Of a DNA stretch of 64,000 nt, positions 17,352 to 25,987 are shown piece after piece (the first letter of the stretch is position 1; the number at the start of each line of letters is the position of its first letter). The translations under genes were made by a program, and so were the position numbers. The DNA is from CAMPKL01 sp963805925 (GTDB lineage Bacteria; Acidobacteriota; Terriglobia; Bryobacterales; UBA6623): contig CAWDWB010000009.1 of assembly GCA_963805925.1 (NCBI GenBank), forward strand, positions 652,219-716,218, given 5' to 3'. The notes under the pieces were generated by a model, which was given only the letters and a program-made list of their open reading frames with translations, was not told the DNA's origin and did no database searches.

Positions 17352-18320
17352 TTAGATCAACCTAGCAATAAACCACACGATGCCGATTAGACATAGTGTG
17401 CCGGCAGATGCTTTGCGAAATAAAGACTCGCCAAAATCCTTAGAAAGTCTCGACGCTAGCGCATAAAGCAAGGCCAGCACTAGAACTGCCGCCGTCAAAA
17501 CGCCGACCAATACTGCCGTCGGCGACATCGAAGCCTGCTGCAAGAACACCCCGAAGTAGAGCCCGTGGAAAGCCCCCATGCCGCCCGCGACAAGCCAACG
17601 CCCTCCCGCTTCGGGCAGCGTCAGCGTCTCCACAGCCAGGTACGCAATGGTCAACGCGCCTGCAGCATCGGCGAAACCAGGAGGCGGACGCCAGCCGAAA
17701 ACCGACACAGCGACGGCAGTAGCGGCCAAAATCGCCAGAAACGCCGCCGCCATCTGGAAGAGTTCCCTGCGGCTGCGTGCGGCTACAACCAGCGCAACCA
17801 GAAACAGCATCTGGGCCGGCCCCAACAGAATCCGCACGGCGCCTGCCTGCGCCTCAGACACGATCCGTTCCAAAGCGCCCATCGGGCGGAATCGAAATGT
17901 CTGCTTGCGCGAGGCGTAGTCAAACACTTGTTGCTCCGCGCCATCGGGAGAAACCGCGCGCAACACGTGTACATGATTGGGCGCCACGGCATCAGGCAGA
18001 TCGCACTCCACCTCGACGACTGCGGCATCCTCGGGCCAAGCGAAGCGCGACGTACAGTCGTAAGAGCCATCCGCCTTGTTCGCCGAGCACTCTCCAGCCG
18101 TTCTCTCCAGCGGCTGCCCGCCAACCCTCAAAATGAAGGCGTCGAGCAGAGTCTGTTGCGGGTCGGCCAGCGGTTGCACCTCGTAGTCCGGAATCCGTAT
18201 CGAGAGCACCGCCTCGTCGCCGTCGAGCGATAGCTCTCCATTGCTCATGCTCATCGAATGAGCGATCAGGGAACCGGCTGCCAAAGCCAGCACGGTGGTC
18301 AAACGCAGAAGGGGATTCAT
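17352..18320 (-). CDS. HupE/UreJ-like membrane protein with periplasmic N-terminal domain
   Basis: A 322-residue protein. A signal peptide (to about residue 20, LIAH) precedes a ~150-residue soluble domain that contains two Cys (GECSANKADGSYDC), which could form a disulfide. Six or seven membrane helices follow (about residues 165-320). The motif GGMGAFHGLYFGVFL contains the F-H-G-L pattern of the HupE/UreJ family, which contains nickel and cobalt permeases. The start is the ATG at 18320. It is convergent with the DUF4159 gene, only six bases apart. Metal transport is plausible, and a cbiM-type uptake operon lies at 24-26 kb, but no direct link is visible. Confidence 0.65.
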   Translation of the reverse strand: MNPLLRLTTVLALAAGSLIAHSMSMSNGELSLDGDEAVLSIRIPDYEVQPLADPQQTLLDAFILRVGGQPLERTAGECSANKADGSYDCTSRFAWPEDAAVVEVECDLPDAVAPNHVHVLRAVSPDGAEQQVFDYASRKQTFRFRPMGALERIVSEAQAGAVRILLGPAQMLFLVALVVAARSRRELFQMAAAFLAILAATAVAVSVFGWRPPPGFADAAGALTIAYLAVETLTLPEAGGRWLVAGGMGAFHGLYFGVFLQQASMSPTAVLVGVLTAAVLVLALLYALASRLSKDFGESLFRKASAGTLCLIGIVWFIARLI

Positions 18321-18409
18321 TGCTTACCGAGGAGTAGACGAAGAAGTATAGCGCGGGGCGACAACATTCCCTCTCCCGTACAATTCAGAGTAGGTCTCCA
18401 GACTTCGTC

Positions 18410-19723
18410 TTGTCCTTATTTGACCCGCAAGCTCTCGGCTCCCTGCGCCGCGGCCGTTTCCGCTATCTGCCCGTCGTACCCGGCCGGATGGAATTCGCTG
18501 ACGTGGTTCGCCAGGAGATCCTGCGCGAGCCGCCGCAACTCGTCGCCGTCGAACTGCCCGTTACCCTCGAGAGCGCCTATGGACGCTCCGTCGAGCGGCT
18601 GCCCGAGCTGTCAATCATCATTTACGACAGCGACGTCGGCGACGAAGCCGTCTACGTTCCCGTCGAGGCAACCGACCCCTTCGTCGAGGCCCTACGCTCC
18701 GCTCGTGAGTTGGCAATCCCCGCAGCATTCCTCGACCCCGATCTCAGCGATAAGCCCCACGTCGAAGACGCCTACCCGGACACCTACGCCCTGACGCGCG
18801 TCGGGCTTCAAAAATATGTCGAGTCCTATCGCATGGAGCCGCGCGAGTCGGACGACACCCTGCTGATCCACGCCGAAGGGGCAGCCTGGAAGCTGCAAGG
18901 CTGCGACCCCGAAGCCCAGATCCTCGTCGTCGTTTCGTTGAACCTCCTGGACCCGCTCCTCGAAGCGATGGAGCACCCAAAAGCCCAACCTCTGCGCAAG
19001 TCGGCTCGGCGCAACGTACGCGCCTTGAACCTCCACCCCGACTCGCTCGCCGAGACCCTCACAGACGCGCCGTTTGTGCAGGGCGCCTACGAAGCCCATC
19101 GCGGCACTTCCCTGCCCGAAGCCGAGCCCCCCCAAACATCACGCCAACTCGAACAGGGCTGGAGCATTATCGAGAAATCTCCATCCGATCCCAAGCTTGA
19201 CGCATTACGGGAGTGGACGCAGCGCGACCTCAACCGCCAGCAGATCCACCTCAGCATCCTTGCCGCCGCCGAAAAAGTCCACGAGCGTAAGACCGGCGAG
19301 CGCCTGAGCCATTGGCAGCGACGCCTGTGGGCACGCTACTCGCGTAACCTCGCATTCACGCAGCATCAACTCCTGCCGCCGCTGTTCGACATGATCGTCG
19401 CCGCCCAGTCCGTCGTTGACGACGACTTCGCCTGGGAATTCTGGCAAGTCGGCGGCTGGTATCCGTTCCAGAAGACCGACACCGACCTGCAAACCGTGGA
19501 AGTCAGCGGCGAGCAGATGTGGGTCGACCGGCGGCAAGTGCGCCTACGGCGCAGAACGCAGCGTCAAAAGGGCCGTCCCAAGCCCGTCGGGCTCAAGGGC
19601 GAAGAAGGGCGAGCGATTCCCCGGCGAGTGGCGGAGCCAATGGAAGAACACCGGCATATGCTCGTACCCTCCCGAAGACATCGTCATCGAAGACTTCGGC
19701 GCATTCCTCAAGAAGAAGGGTAA
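18410..19723 (+). CDS. Large protein of unknown function, 5' part before a frameshift
   Basis: This frame encodes a plausible protein from a TTG at 18410 to about codon 374. Its remaining residues (Arg/Lys-rich) are an out-of-frame tail. The first 150 residues include PPQLVAVELPVTLESAYG, DPFVEALRSARELAIPAAF and YPDTYALTRVGLQKYVES. This reads like the N-terminus of a TraB/ChaN-like fold but is too weak to assert. The genuine sequence continues in the +1 frame from about 19533 to 20333. A single extra base near 19531-19534 (CGGCGG) would restore one ~640-residue protein. A TACAAT box at 18379-18384 lies upstream. Either an assembly error or a recent inactivating indel. Confidence 0.6.
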   Translation: MSLFDPQALGSLRRGRFRYLPVVPGRMEFADVVRQEILREPPQLVAVELPVTLESAYGRSVERLPELSIIIYDSDVGDEAVYVPVEATDPFVEALRSARELAIPAAFLDPDLSDKPHVEDAYPDTYALTRVGLQKYVESYRMEPRESDDTLLIHAEGAAWKLQGCDPEAQILVVVSLNLLDPLLEAMEHPKAQPLRKSARRNVRALNLHPDSLAETLTDAPFVQGAYEAHRGTSLPEAEPPQTSRQLEQGWSIIEKSPSDPKLDALREWTQRDLNRQQIHLSILAAAEKVHERKTGERLSHWQRRLWARYSRNLAFTQHQLLPPLFDMIVAAQSVVDDDFAWEFWQVGGWYPFQKTDTDLQTVEVSGEQMWVDRRQVRLRRRTQRQKGRPKPVGLKGEEGRAIPRRVAEPMEEHRHMLVPSRRHRHRRLRRIPQEEG

Positions 19724-20333
19724 GTCGATCCTGTCGGAGGAACGAACCCGAGTCGAACCCTTCACCACCTCGATGCGCGACGGCATCGATCTGCGCGAAA
19801 CCTTGCGCAACTGGCACAACGGCAAGAAGATCTACGTCCGCGAGAACCAGCGCATCTCCGGCGAAGTCGGAGCCGTCGTGCTGATCTTTGACGACAAGCG
19901 GGACGACCGCTACCCCTACTGCATTACCTGGCTGGGCGAACACCAAAACGAATCTGACATGGCCTTCTATGCCACCGACCCTTACAAGAATTTCGTCGGC
20001 CCCGGCATCGGCCGCGCCGAGTACGGCGGGCTGCTGCTCAGCCTACCCTCGCGTCGCATGAGCGACGTGTGGGGTGACTGGGACTACGCCTTCACCGAAT
20101 CGAAGTCCGAGCGACTACTGGCCGCCGCACTCGATTATTCTCTGGAAAAGATCGTCGTCTACGCGGCCGCCAAACCGCCGCGCAGCATCTTCAAGACGCT
20201 CGCCGCTCGTCTGGGCCGCAAGATCGTCTACATCCCAATCGGCCAGCTCTCGCCCGTCGCGCTGAAGAAGATCCGCCTGATGCACGTTCTGGACGGACAT
20301 GATCGCCGCGAGATCGCCAAAGACTACATCTAG
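19533..20333 (+). CDS. Large protein of unknown function, 3' part after the frameshift
   Basis: This is the continuation of the gene starting at 18410, in the +1 frame. After the junction the sequence becomes coherent again: KCAYGAERSVKRAV, SYPPEDIVIEDFGAFLKKKG, then DGIDLRETLRNWHNG and IDLR-type charged helices. EVGAVVLIFDDKRDDRYPYC, GPGIGRAEYGGLLLSLPS and RSIFKTLAARLGRKIVYIPI follow, ending at DRREIAKDYI. The Gly/Tyr-rich block and the conserved-looking acidic residues suggest an enzyme or nucleotide-binding domain, but I do not recognise the family. The last four bases overlap the convergent mutY gene. There is no good independent start codon at the junction, so it is unlikely to be a separate gene. 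Confidence 0.55.
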   Translation, partial: GKCAYGAERSVKRAVPSPSGSRAKKGERFPGEWRSQWKNTGICSYPPEDIVIEDFGAFLKKKGKSILSEERTRVEPFTTSMRDGIDLRETLRNWHNGKKIYVRENQRISGEVGAVVLIFDDKRDDRYPYCITWLGEHQNESDMAFYATDPYKNFVGPGIGRAEYGGLLLSLPSRRMSDVWGDWDYAFTESKSERLLAAALDYSLEKIVVYAAAKPPRSIFKTLAARLGRKIVYIPIGQLSPVALKKIRLMHVLDGHDRREIAKDYI

Positions 20334-21364
20334 TCGCGCTGTTTCAGGGCCTTCTTGGTGACCGTCGTCAGCGGCAACGATTCCAGTCGGCGGGTGTGAA
20401 TCCAGCGATACTCTTCCGGGCGCTGGCCTTCGAGAGTTCCCCGATACACCTGGCCGCTGTAAGCGCGAAAGGTAATCGCGTGCTTGAAGACCCCGATCCT
20501 CTCGCCAACTGCGATGCCCAGCGGATCAAATGCGTTCTCGTCTATCCGGCTCGCGGCATGTTGCGGAAGCTCCCAAAACCCCGGCATCACTTCCTCCTCA
20601 TCAGGCCGCCGGCGCATCAGCAAGCTGCCGCGCCTTTCGACTATCGCGACCGCCAGCTCAAGCTTTTCGACGCGTTGCCGGGCGCTCTTGCAGGGCAGCG
20701 ATGCTTGATTCCCTTCACGGCGCGCCAGGCAACCCGCGCTCAGCGGACAAACCAAGCAACGCGGCGAGCGCGGCGTGCAAATCGTCGCACCCAACTCGAT
20801 CGTCGCTTGATTGAAATCGGCGTAGTCCGCAGACGGCAGCGCTTCGATCCAGCGTTGCGCCTCAGCCTGCATCGCCTTTCTGGTTCGCCCTTGGCCAATG
20901 TCGCGGCCATCGTTGTTGAGACGCGCCATCACGCGCATAACGTTGCCGTCTAGAGCCGCATGAGGCAGACCAAAGGCGATGCCCGCAATCGCCGCAGCCG
21001 TATAGTCCCCTACACCCGGCAGTTCGAGAATCGCCTCGTGCTCGGCTGGGAAGACTCCTCCATACTGCTCCACAATCCATTTCGCCGCCGCGTGCAGTTG
21101 CCTGGCGCGACGGTAGTAACCCAAACCCGCCCAGCGCTCCAGCACTTCTCCCTCCGGGGCCTGGGCCAGAGTGGCTACGTCAGGGAATCGCTCCAGAAAG
21201 CGTTCGTAGTAGGGTACGACCGCTTCCACGCGGGTCTGCTGCAACATGATTTCGCTGACCCAAATTCGGTAAGGGTCGCTGGTCCTGCGCCAAGGCAAGT
21301 CGCGGGCGTTACGGCGATACCAAGCAAGCAGGAGCCGGCCGGACTGCCGAAGAGAGACAGGCAT
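20330..21364 (-). CDS. mutY: A/G-specific adenine glycosylase MutY
   Basis: A 344-residue DNA repair enzyme that removes adenine mispaired with 8-oxoguanine. Catalytic E38 lies in SEIMLQQTRVE. The helix-hairpin-helix motif is LPGVGDYTAAAIAGIAFG (about 115-132), with D139 in LDGNVMRV as the second catalytic residue. The 4Fe-4S cluster loop has C196, C203, C206 and C212 (C-x6-C-x2-C-x5-C). A C-terminal NUDIX-like domain (about 230-344) recognises 8-oxoG. Length matches E. coli MutY. It is convergent with the unknown gene upstream and separated from clpP by a strong terminator, so it is transcribed on its own. Confidence 0.95.
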   Translation of the reverse strand: MPVSLRQSGRLLLAWYRRNARDLPWRRTSDPYRIWVSEIMLQQTRVEAVVPYYERFLERFPDVATLAQAPEGEVLERWAGLGYYRRARQLHAAAKWIVEQYGGVFPAEHEAILELPGVGDYTAAAIAGIAFGLPHAALDGNVMRVMARLNNDGRDIGQGRTRKAMQAEAQRWIEALPSADYADFNQATIELGATICTPRSPRCLVCPLSAGCLARREGNQASLPCKSARQRVEKLELAVAIVERRGSLLMRRRPDEEEVMPGFWELPQHAASRIDENAFDPLGIAVGERIGVFKHAITFRAYSGQVYRGTLEGQRPEEYRWIHTRRLESLPLTTVTKKALKQRD

Positions 21365-21372
21365 CGCGTCAA

Positions 21373-21399
21373 CAAAAAGCCCCGCCGGAGGGCGGGGCT
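21373..21399 (-). terminator. Rho-independent terminator of the tig-clpP transcript
   Basis: A perfect 9-bp GC-rich stem (AGCCCCGCC/GGCGGGGCT) with a 4-nt loop occupies 21378-21399. On the minus strand it is followed by five T (21374-21378). It lies 9 bp beyond the clpP stop and just before the mutY start, so it separates the two units. Confidence 0.85.
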
Positions 21400-21407
21400 A
21401 GAAAGCT

Positions 21408-22025
21408 TTAGTCTTTCCCTTTCTTGTGGATGATCTCGTCGATCAATCCGTACTCTTTGGCCTGCTGCGCGTCCAGGATGAAGTCGCGCTCGACGTCATG
21501 GCTAATCTTCTCCAGCGTTTGGCCGCAAGCATCCGCCAGAATCTGATTCAGGTTCTCGCGCATGCGCAAGATCTCACGCGCATGGATGTCGATATCCGTC
21601 GCCTGGCCGGCCAAGCCCGACATGGAGGGCTGGTGCAGCAAGAATCGCGAATTCGGCAGTGCATAGCGCTTGCCCTTCGTTCCCGCCGCCATGAGTACCG
21701 CGCCCATCGACGCCGCCTGTCCAACACAGACGGTTGTGATGTCGGGCCGCACGAACTGCATCGTGTCATAGATGGCCATGCCCGCCGTGATCGAACCGCC
21801 CGGCGAATTAATATAAACCCAAATGTCGCGCTCGGGGTTCTCTGCCTCAAGAAACAGCAACTGGGCCGTCACCAAATTCGCGATCGTGTCGTCGATCGGG
21901 TAACCCAGAAAGATGATATTGTCCCGCAGCAGTCGCGAGTAAATGTCGTAGGCGCGTTCGCCTCGGCTCGTTTGCTCGACCACCATCGGGACGAGCCCGG
22001 CGTGGTAACTAGGCATCTCGGGCAT
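21408..22025 (-). CDS. clpP: ATP-dependent Clp protease proteolytic subunit
   Basis: A 205-residue serine protease subunit that assembles into a tetradecameric chamber and degrades proteins delivered by ClpX or ClpA. The catalytic triad is visible: S106 (GQAASMGAVLM), H131 (FLLHQPSMSG) and D181 (HDVERDFIL). The N-terminal propeptide is short, and MVVEQTSRGERAYDIYSRLL is the usual axial-loop region. It follows tig by 16 bp in the same direction, the standard tig-clpP order. The clpX gene that normally follows is absent, replaced by a terminator and mutY. Start ATG at 22025. Confidence 0.95.
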   Translation of the reverse strand: MPEMPSYHAGLVPMVVEQTSRGERAYDIYSRLLRDNIIFLGYPIDDTIANLVTAQLLFLEAENPERDIWVYINSPGGSITAGMAIYDTMQFVRPDITTVCVGQAASMGAVLMAAGTKGKRYALPNSRFLLHQPSMSGLAGQATDIDIHAREILRMRENLNQILADACGQTLEKISHDVERDFILDAQQAKEYGLIDEIIHKKGKD

Positions 22026-22041
22026 TCTTTCTCCTCAGTAG

Positions 22042-23361
22042 CTACTCTTTGTCTGAATCTTCGTCTGAACTCGCTTCCGCTTCAGACTCTTCGTCGTGGT
22101 GATCGACCTTCTCTGACTCGTCGAATAGATAGTTCAGAGTCTTCTCGTTCACCAGATTCGAACGGACGTTATCCAGGGCGCCGCTCTCGGCCAGTTCCTG
22201 CCGAGCCCGCGACATCGCTATCTTCTTTTGCTGAGCATAGCGTTCAATCTGGGCGTCAATCTCTTCCTCATCGGCCTCAAAGGCTTCCGCTTCAGCGATC
22301 CGTTCAAGCAAGAGACCGGCCTTCACGTCACGCTCGGCGCGCGGACGCTGCTCCTCGCCGATCTTCTTCCAGTCGAGTTGCATCTCTTCGAGATTGATGC
22401 CTTGCGACGCCAGATTACGAGCCGTTCGCTCGACGCGCGTGCGGATCTGATCCTGCACCATGCGCTCCGGCACCGGGAAGTCGTGCAACTTGATCAGCTC
22501 ATCGATGATGTGCTCGTGCGCATGTTCGATGGCGTGGCGTTTCTGATGCCCGTAAAGCTCTTCCTTGATGCGCTCCTTCAACTCGTCCAGCGAGCGGAAG
22601 TCCCCCACATCCGCGGCGAAGTTGTCGTCCAACTCCGGTAACTCTTTCTTGCGGACGCCTTTCACTTCGGCATGGAACGGGATCGTCTTGCCAGCCAGTT
22701 TTTCGTTGCCGAAATCTTCCGGATAGGTGACCTCGAAATCCACTTTCTCGCCAGGGCTCTTACCCTTCAGCGCGGTCGTGAAGTCGGCAAGCGTCTCCTC
22801 GGAACCGATCGTCAGCGTCGTTTCGCTTTGATCCACCTGAGGTGCGCCCTCGACTTCATCGCTCTTCAGCGAGACCACGGCGATATCACCGTCCTCGAGA
22901 GGCCGCGGATCCTGGTTTTGGAAAGTAGCTTGGCGCTCGCGCAGCCGTTCCAATTCAGCGGAGATTTCTTCTTCGGTGACCTGCGGCTCTTTGTAGTGAA
23001 CCTTAAGCCGGCGGTATTCCTTGAGTTCAAAATCAGGGACGATCTCGAACTCCGCCCGGAACTCCAGCGGCTGGCTCTCCTCGAACTTGACGTCCTCGAT
23101 GTTCGGCGCGCCCACGACGCGGAAGTCTTGCGCCTGCGCTTCTTTCCAGAAGAACTTTGGGACGAGAGCTTCCAGCACCTCACGCCTCACTTCTTCGGCA
23201 TAGCGGGTGCGAATGAGCGACTCTGGCGCCTTGCCGGGCCGAAACCCAGGGATCTTCGCCTGTTTACGGAATGAACGGAGGATGCGTTGCTGCTCTGTCT
23301 CCACTTCATTCCAAGGAATGGAGATTTGCAGTTCGCCGCGTGTGATGTCTTCAGATGCCAA
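22042..23361 (-). CDS. tig: Trigger factor, ribosome-associated chaperone
   Basis: A 439-residue chaperone that binds the ribosome exit tunnel at protein L23 and shields nascent chains. The N-terminal ribosome-binding signature is IPGFRPGKAPESLI (about residues 38-51). A PPIase (FKBP-like) domain follows at roughly 155-245. The C-terminal helical arms run to about residue 410 and end in an acidic tail (ESEAEASSDEDSDKE). Length is normal for the family. It is the first gene of the tig-clpP operon; the intergenic gap to clpP is 16 bp. Confidence 0.95.
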   Translation of the reverse strand: MASEDITRGELQISIPWNEVETEQQRILRSFRKQAKIPGFRPGKAPESLIRTRYAEEVRREVLEALVPKFFWKEAQAQDFRVVGAPNIEDVKFEESQPLEFRAEFEIVPDFELKEYRRLKVHYKEPQVTEEEISAELERLRERQATFQNQDPRPLEDGDIAVVSLKSDEVEGAPQVDQSETTLTIGSEETLADFTTALKGKSPGEKVDFEVTYPEDFGNEKLAGKTIPFHAEVKGVRKKELPELDDNFAADVGDFRSLDELKERIKEELYGHQKRHAIEHAHEHIIDELIKLHDFPVPERMVQDQIRTRVERTARNLASQGINLEEMQLDWKKIGEEQRPRAERDVKAGLLLERIAEAEAFEADEEEIDAQIERYAQQKKIAMSRARQELAESGALDNVRSNLVNEKTLNYLFDESEKVDHHDEESEAEASSDEDSDKE

Positions 23362-23429
23362 TGGTCGGACCAGACCTTTTCAGGGAAATGAACAAGCCTC
23401 CATCTTATCGCAGCGAGACAGCCGGGCCG

Positions 23430-24149
23430 CTAGCCGGGCTGCCACTTCTTCAAGTAGAGGTTGGCCTCTCCGAATCGAGCGAACGCTTTTTCCTCGCGTT
23501 TGAAGGCCGGAGTATGCACGCAACGGCGGCTCGTTCGATATTCCACGGGGTGCTTCACGTGCAGCATTTCATGGAACAAAACATATTCCACTACGAAAGC
23601 CGGCACCTCCGCGCGGTCCAACAGTCTCGACAGCACAATCGAGTCATGCGCCGGATCGTAATGCCCCAACAACCGCCGGGAACCGCGTTTACTCCAGCCC
23701 AGAGCCGTCTTTCTCAGCCCGCCGTCGAAATATCTTGCGTTCAGTTCAGCGAACATGCGGTCCAGATCATGATGCCGCCCGGTGGCCGACTCCATCTCCT
23801 TGCGGCCGCGCCGACGGCGTACGTTCAAGGCCTCCTGGCGAACTTCTGAGCGATTGACGAACTCCTTGTAGCGTTGGTCGTGCACCGGGTCGATCCGCTT
23901 CCGATAGAGCTTCGCCAGCAAAACATGAGCGAGCGATTCGTGGACCGCCGGCGGGGCCTGCTCCAGTTGGTCGCTCACCTTGACCAGAATCTTGCGATGC
24001 CCTTCTTGCAGCATGATTCGCGAGTCGAGATTGGCGTAGGGCCGATAGCGAACTTCGAATTCCGGCGGTGACGTTTTCGGCTTCAGCGTGCGAAAAACGC
24101 GCTCGTAAACGTCCGCGGTCGACTCGAATGGCAGGATGCTTTGGATCAC
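23430..24149 (-). CDS. SprT-like zinc metalloprotease-fold protein
   Basis: About 239 residues. The C-terminal half carries the zinc-binding helix EYVLFHEMLHVKHP, with H-E-x-x-H and a third His downstream in CVHTPAFKREEK. This is the SprT/Wss1-like or M48-related arrangement. The N-terminal ~100 residues are helical and contain EFEVRYRPYANLDSRIM. Eukaryotic SPRTN cleaves DNA-protein crosslinks; bacterial relatives are poorly studied. I chose the GTG at 24149 because the sequence becomes family-like there and it avoids overlap with the transporter gene. An in-frame ATG at 24218 would add 23 residues and overlap cbiQ by 26 bp. Possibly co-transcribed with the metal-uptake operon. Confidence 0.65.
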   Translation of the reverse strand: MIQSILPFESTADVYERVFRTLKPKTSPPEFEVRYRPYANLDSRIMLQEGHRKILVKVSDQLEQAPPAVHESLAHVLLAKLYRKRIDPVHDQRYKEFVNRSEVRQEALNVRRRRGRKEMESATGRHHDLDRMFAELNARYFDGGLRKTALGWSKRGSRRLLGHYDPAHDSIVLSRLLDRAEVPAFVVEYVLFHEMLHVKHPVEYRTSRRCVHTPAFKREEKAFARFGEANLYLKKWQPG

Positions 24150-24192
24150 CGTGGCTCTCAGTTTAGCGAAACACGATTCGCGTGAGATGTTC

Positions 24193-24915
24193 TCAAATCG
24201 CCGTGCGCACCCAGACAAATGTGGCCAAGAAAATCAGGCAGCCAATTGCCCCCGCCGATGAATTTCGCACCGCGCCCGAGAGCGGCCAACTGCCGTCGAA
24301 TCCGCGCGCCAACATGGCCCCGTGGACGCGTTCGCCGCGCTCCCACGCCCTCACGAACACCAGGCCCAACTGTCCCGCCATCACCCTCGACAGGGCCGTA
24401 CCGCCCAACGCGGGCGCACGGCAAGCTCTCGCCTCGCTCGTGCGCCTCCATTCGTCCCCCAGCAGAAACAAATAGCGGAAGGCCAGCGCCAGCGCCGTCA
24501 CCCAAATGCCCGGAAGCCTGAACCTTTGCAGCGCCTCAATCAGCTCCGCGAACTCAGTCGTCTCCACCAGCAACGCTAACAAGGCCACGGCAGCCGTTCC
24601 GCGTAAAAAGATCGAGGCCGACCAATCCGCCGACGCCAGTCCGGGCACATCGACCGCAAACGGCAAGGCGGCTGCTAGAGCCAAGAACGGCAAGGCCGCT
24701 GCGCACCTTCGCGCCCACGACCCCACGTCGACACGGCCGGCAAACACGAGAACAAGAATCAGCGGCCAATACCACACGAAGGGGAGCAATTCGCCCCGCG
24801 GTTCCGAGGCGATCACGGTTGCAGCCGCGACCGAGAAGAGAAGCTTCCAACGCGCATCGGTGCGCCGCAGCACAGAGTCGGCTAAAGGTCTGCGATCGAG
24901 AAAGCCTCGGGTCAC
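24193..24915 (-). CDS. cbiQ: Energy-coupling factor transporter transmembrane subunit (CbiQ/EcfT)
   Basis: About 240 residues with five or six membrane helices. The EcfT signature is recognised in the cytoplasmic coupling region: a long helix (SEARACRAPALGG) and a C-terminal MLARGFDGSWPL, where the Ala-Arg-Gly motif contacts the ATPase. The open frame extends to 25005, but a GTG at 24915 overlaps the stop of the preceding nikL gene (GTGA). This gives textbook translational coupling and removes an unlikely Cys-rich leader. It is the last transporter component; no cbiO-type ATPase gene follows, as the next gene is the SprT-like protein. Partner ATPase must be encoded elsewhere. Confidence 0.8.
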   Translation of the reverse strand: MTRGFLDRRPLADSVLRRTDARWKLLFSVAAATVIASEPRGELLPFVWYWPLILVLVFAGRVDVGSWARRCAAALPFLALAAALPFAVDVPGLASADWSASIFLRGTAAVALLALLVETTEFAELIEALQRFRLPGIWVTALALAFRYLFLLGDEWRRTSEARACRAPALGGTALSRVMAGQLGLVFVRAWERGERVHGAMLARGFDGSWPLSGAVRNSSAGAIGCLIFLATFVWVRTAI

Positions 24916-25346
24916 GACTGCCCGTCGGGGAGCCTGCGTCGGCCCAGAACGACAATTGCAGTCAACCCAAAAATCACAAACAAGCCCGCCCCCATCCTGG
25001 CCCACAAGTTCGATTGATCGTTGAGCGCCGTTGCGGGTCGAGCCCAGTTCACCACGACCGTGCGCGCAGCGATGTGACCGTAGCCGTCATCGACTCTGAC
25101 GAGCCATTCGCCCTCGGCGGGCGGCGTGAAAGCGAATGCGCCGCCGGAGTCCGTCTCGCCGCTTATCGCCGCACTTCCGAGTTTGGCCGATGCTGACGCG
25201 GCAACCGCAACGTGCGCCGCCGGTTCGCCCGGACCGTAGGAGGCTCGCAGCGAAACGACCGGCCGCTCCATCTCGACATCGACGACCAACTCGTGGCCGA
25301 AGACGGGTAGGCAAACCGCCAACCACAACGCAACGTAGCGGATCAT
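24912..25346 (-). CDS. NikL/CbiN-like accessory subunit of a nickel/cobalt ECF transporter
   Basis: A 144-residue protein. The signal sequence MIRYVALWLAVCLPVFG is followed at once by His (HELVVDVEME), so a His would be near the mature N-terminus, as in NikL proteins. A beta-sandwich-like region (about 20-105) contains FTPPAEGEWLVRVDDGYGH. One membrane helix follows (about 116-135, GAGLFVIFGLTAIVVLG), then a short basic tail. Its stop overlaps the cbiQ start and its start overlaps the cbiM stop (ATGA), so the three are one coupled operon. It probably helps load Ni2+ or Co2+ into the CbiM/NikM permease. Family placement is by context and topology. Confidence 0.65.
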   Translation of the reverse strand: MIRYVALWLAVCLPVFGHELVVDVEMERPVVSLRASYGPGEPAAHVAVAASASAKLGSAAISGETDSGGAFAFTPPAEGEWLVRVDDGYGHIAARTVVVNWARPATALNDQSNLWARMGAGLFVIFGLTAIVVLGRRRLPDGQS

Positions 25347-25930
25347 GCCGCAGCCGCAGCCAGCACTTCTGGCTTCAATCGCTTGAAACAGTCGACGAGC
25401 GCCGTCGTGAGCGCTCCTTCAGCGATGGCAACGAGCGCGTAAAGAGCCGTGATGGCGAAGAAGCCCTTGCCGTAGTCCGCCAGGTAAAACTCAGAAGCCA
25501 TCATCACTGCCGGCAGCATGGCGCCGACGAATCCCGCCGCGAAAGATCGCACGCGCATCGGCAAGCCGTCGAGCGACCATACGCCCCACGCCGCCAGCGC
25601 TCCAGCGCCCATGTTCAATGCGTTGACGCCGATCGATACGATTCCCCCGTATTGCAGCAGCAGCGCCTGCAAAACCAACACGGCCGCAACCACCGGGAAA
25701 GATCGCTTGCCGAGCAAGATCCCCAGCAGCCCATATAGGCCAAAGTGCATGCTCACGCCGGCAACGGGGAAATGGACGACCGCAGCCAGGAACGCCGCAG
25801 CAGCCAGCATGCCGATTCGCGGGGCCTCTTCCGGCCGCATCCGGCGCGATAACGCGTACACGCCTACTCCCGACAAGCCCGCAGCCGCCAGGCAAAGGTT
25901 CGTCGGCAGTACTCCATCTGCAATGTGCAT
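25343..25930 (-). CDS. cbiM: Substrate-binding membrane subunit of cobalt/nickel ECF transporter (CbiM/NikM)
   Basis: A 195-residue integral membrane protein with about six helices. The diagnostic N-terminus MHIADGVLP carries His2, which folds into the membrane domain and coordinates the metal with a conserved internal His (VHFPVAGVSMHFG, about residues 52-64) in the family's Ni/Co site. It begins the cbiM-nikL-cbiQ operon. Upstream lies only 57 bp before the next gene, too short for a cobalamin riboswitch, and none is seen. Nickel and cobalt cannot be separated by sequence alone, but the NikL-type second gene favours nickel. Confidence 0.85.
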   Translation of the reverse strand: MHIADGVLPTNLCLAAAGLSGVGVYALSRRMRPEEAPRIGMLAAAAFLAAVVHFPVAGVSMHFGLYGLLGILLGKRSFPVVAAVLVLQALLLQYGGIVSIGVNALNMGAGALAAWGVWSLDGLPMRVRSFAAGFVGAMLPAVMMASEFYLADYGKGFFAITALYALVAIAEGALTTALVDCFKRLKPEVLAAAAA

Positions 25931-25987
25931 TTGGGAAACGACGCCAGCCCAGTCGGCCGCGCTACACCGCCGAGTTTAGCACGATTT

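Noticed and set aside
25931..25987. Possible cobalamin riboswitch before cbiM
   Set aside because: The gap is only 57 bp and no B12-box-like element is present.
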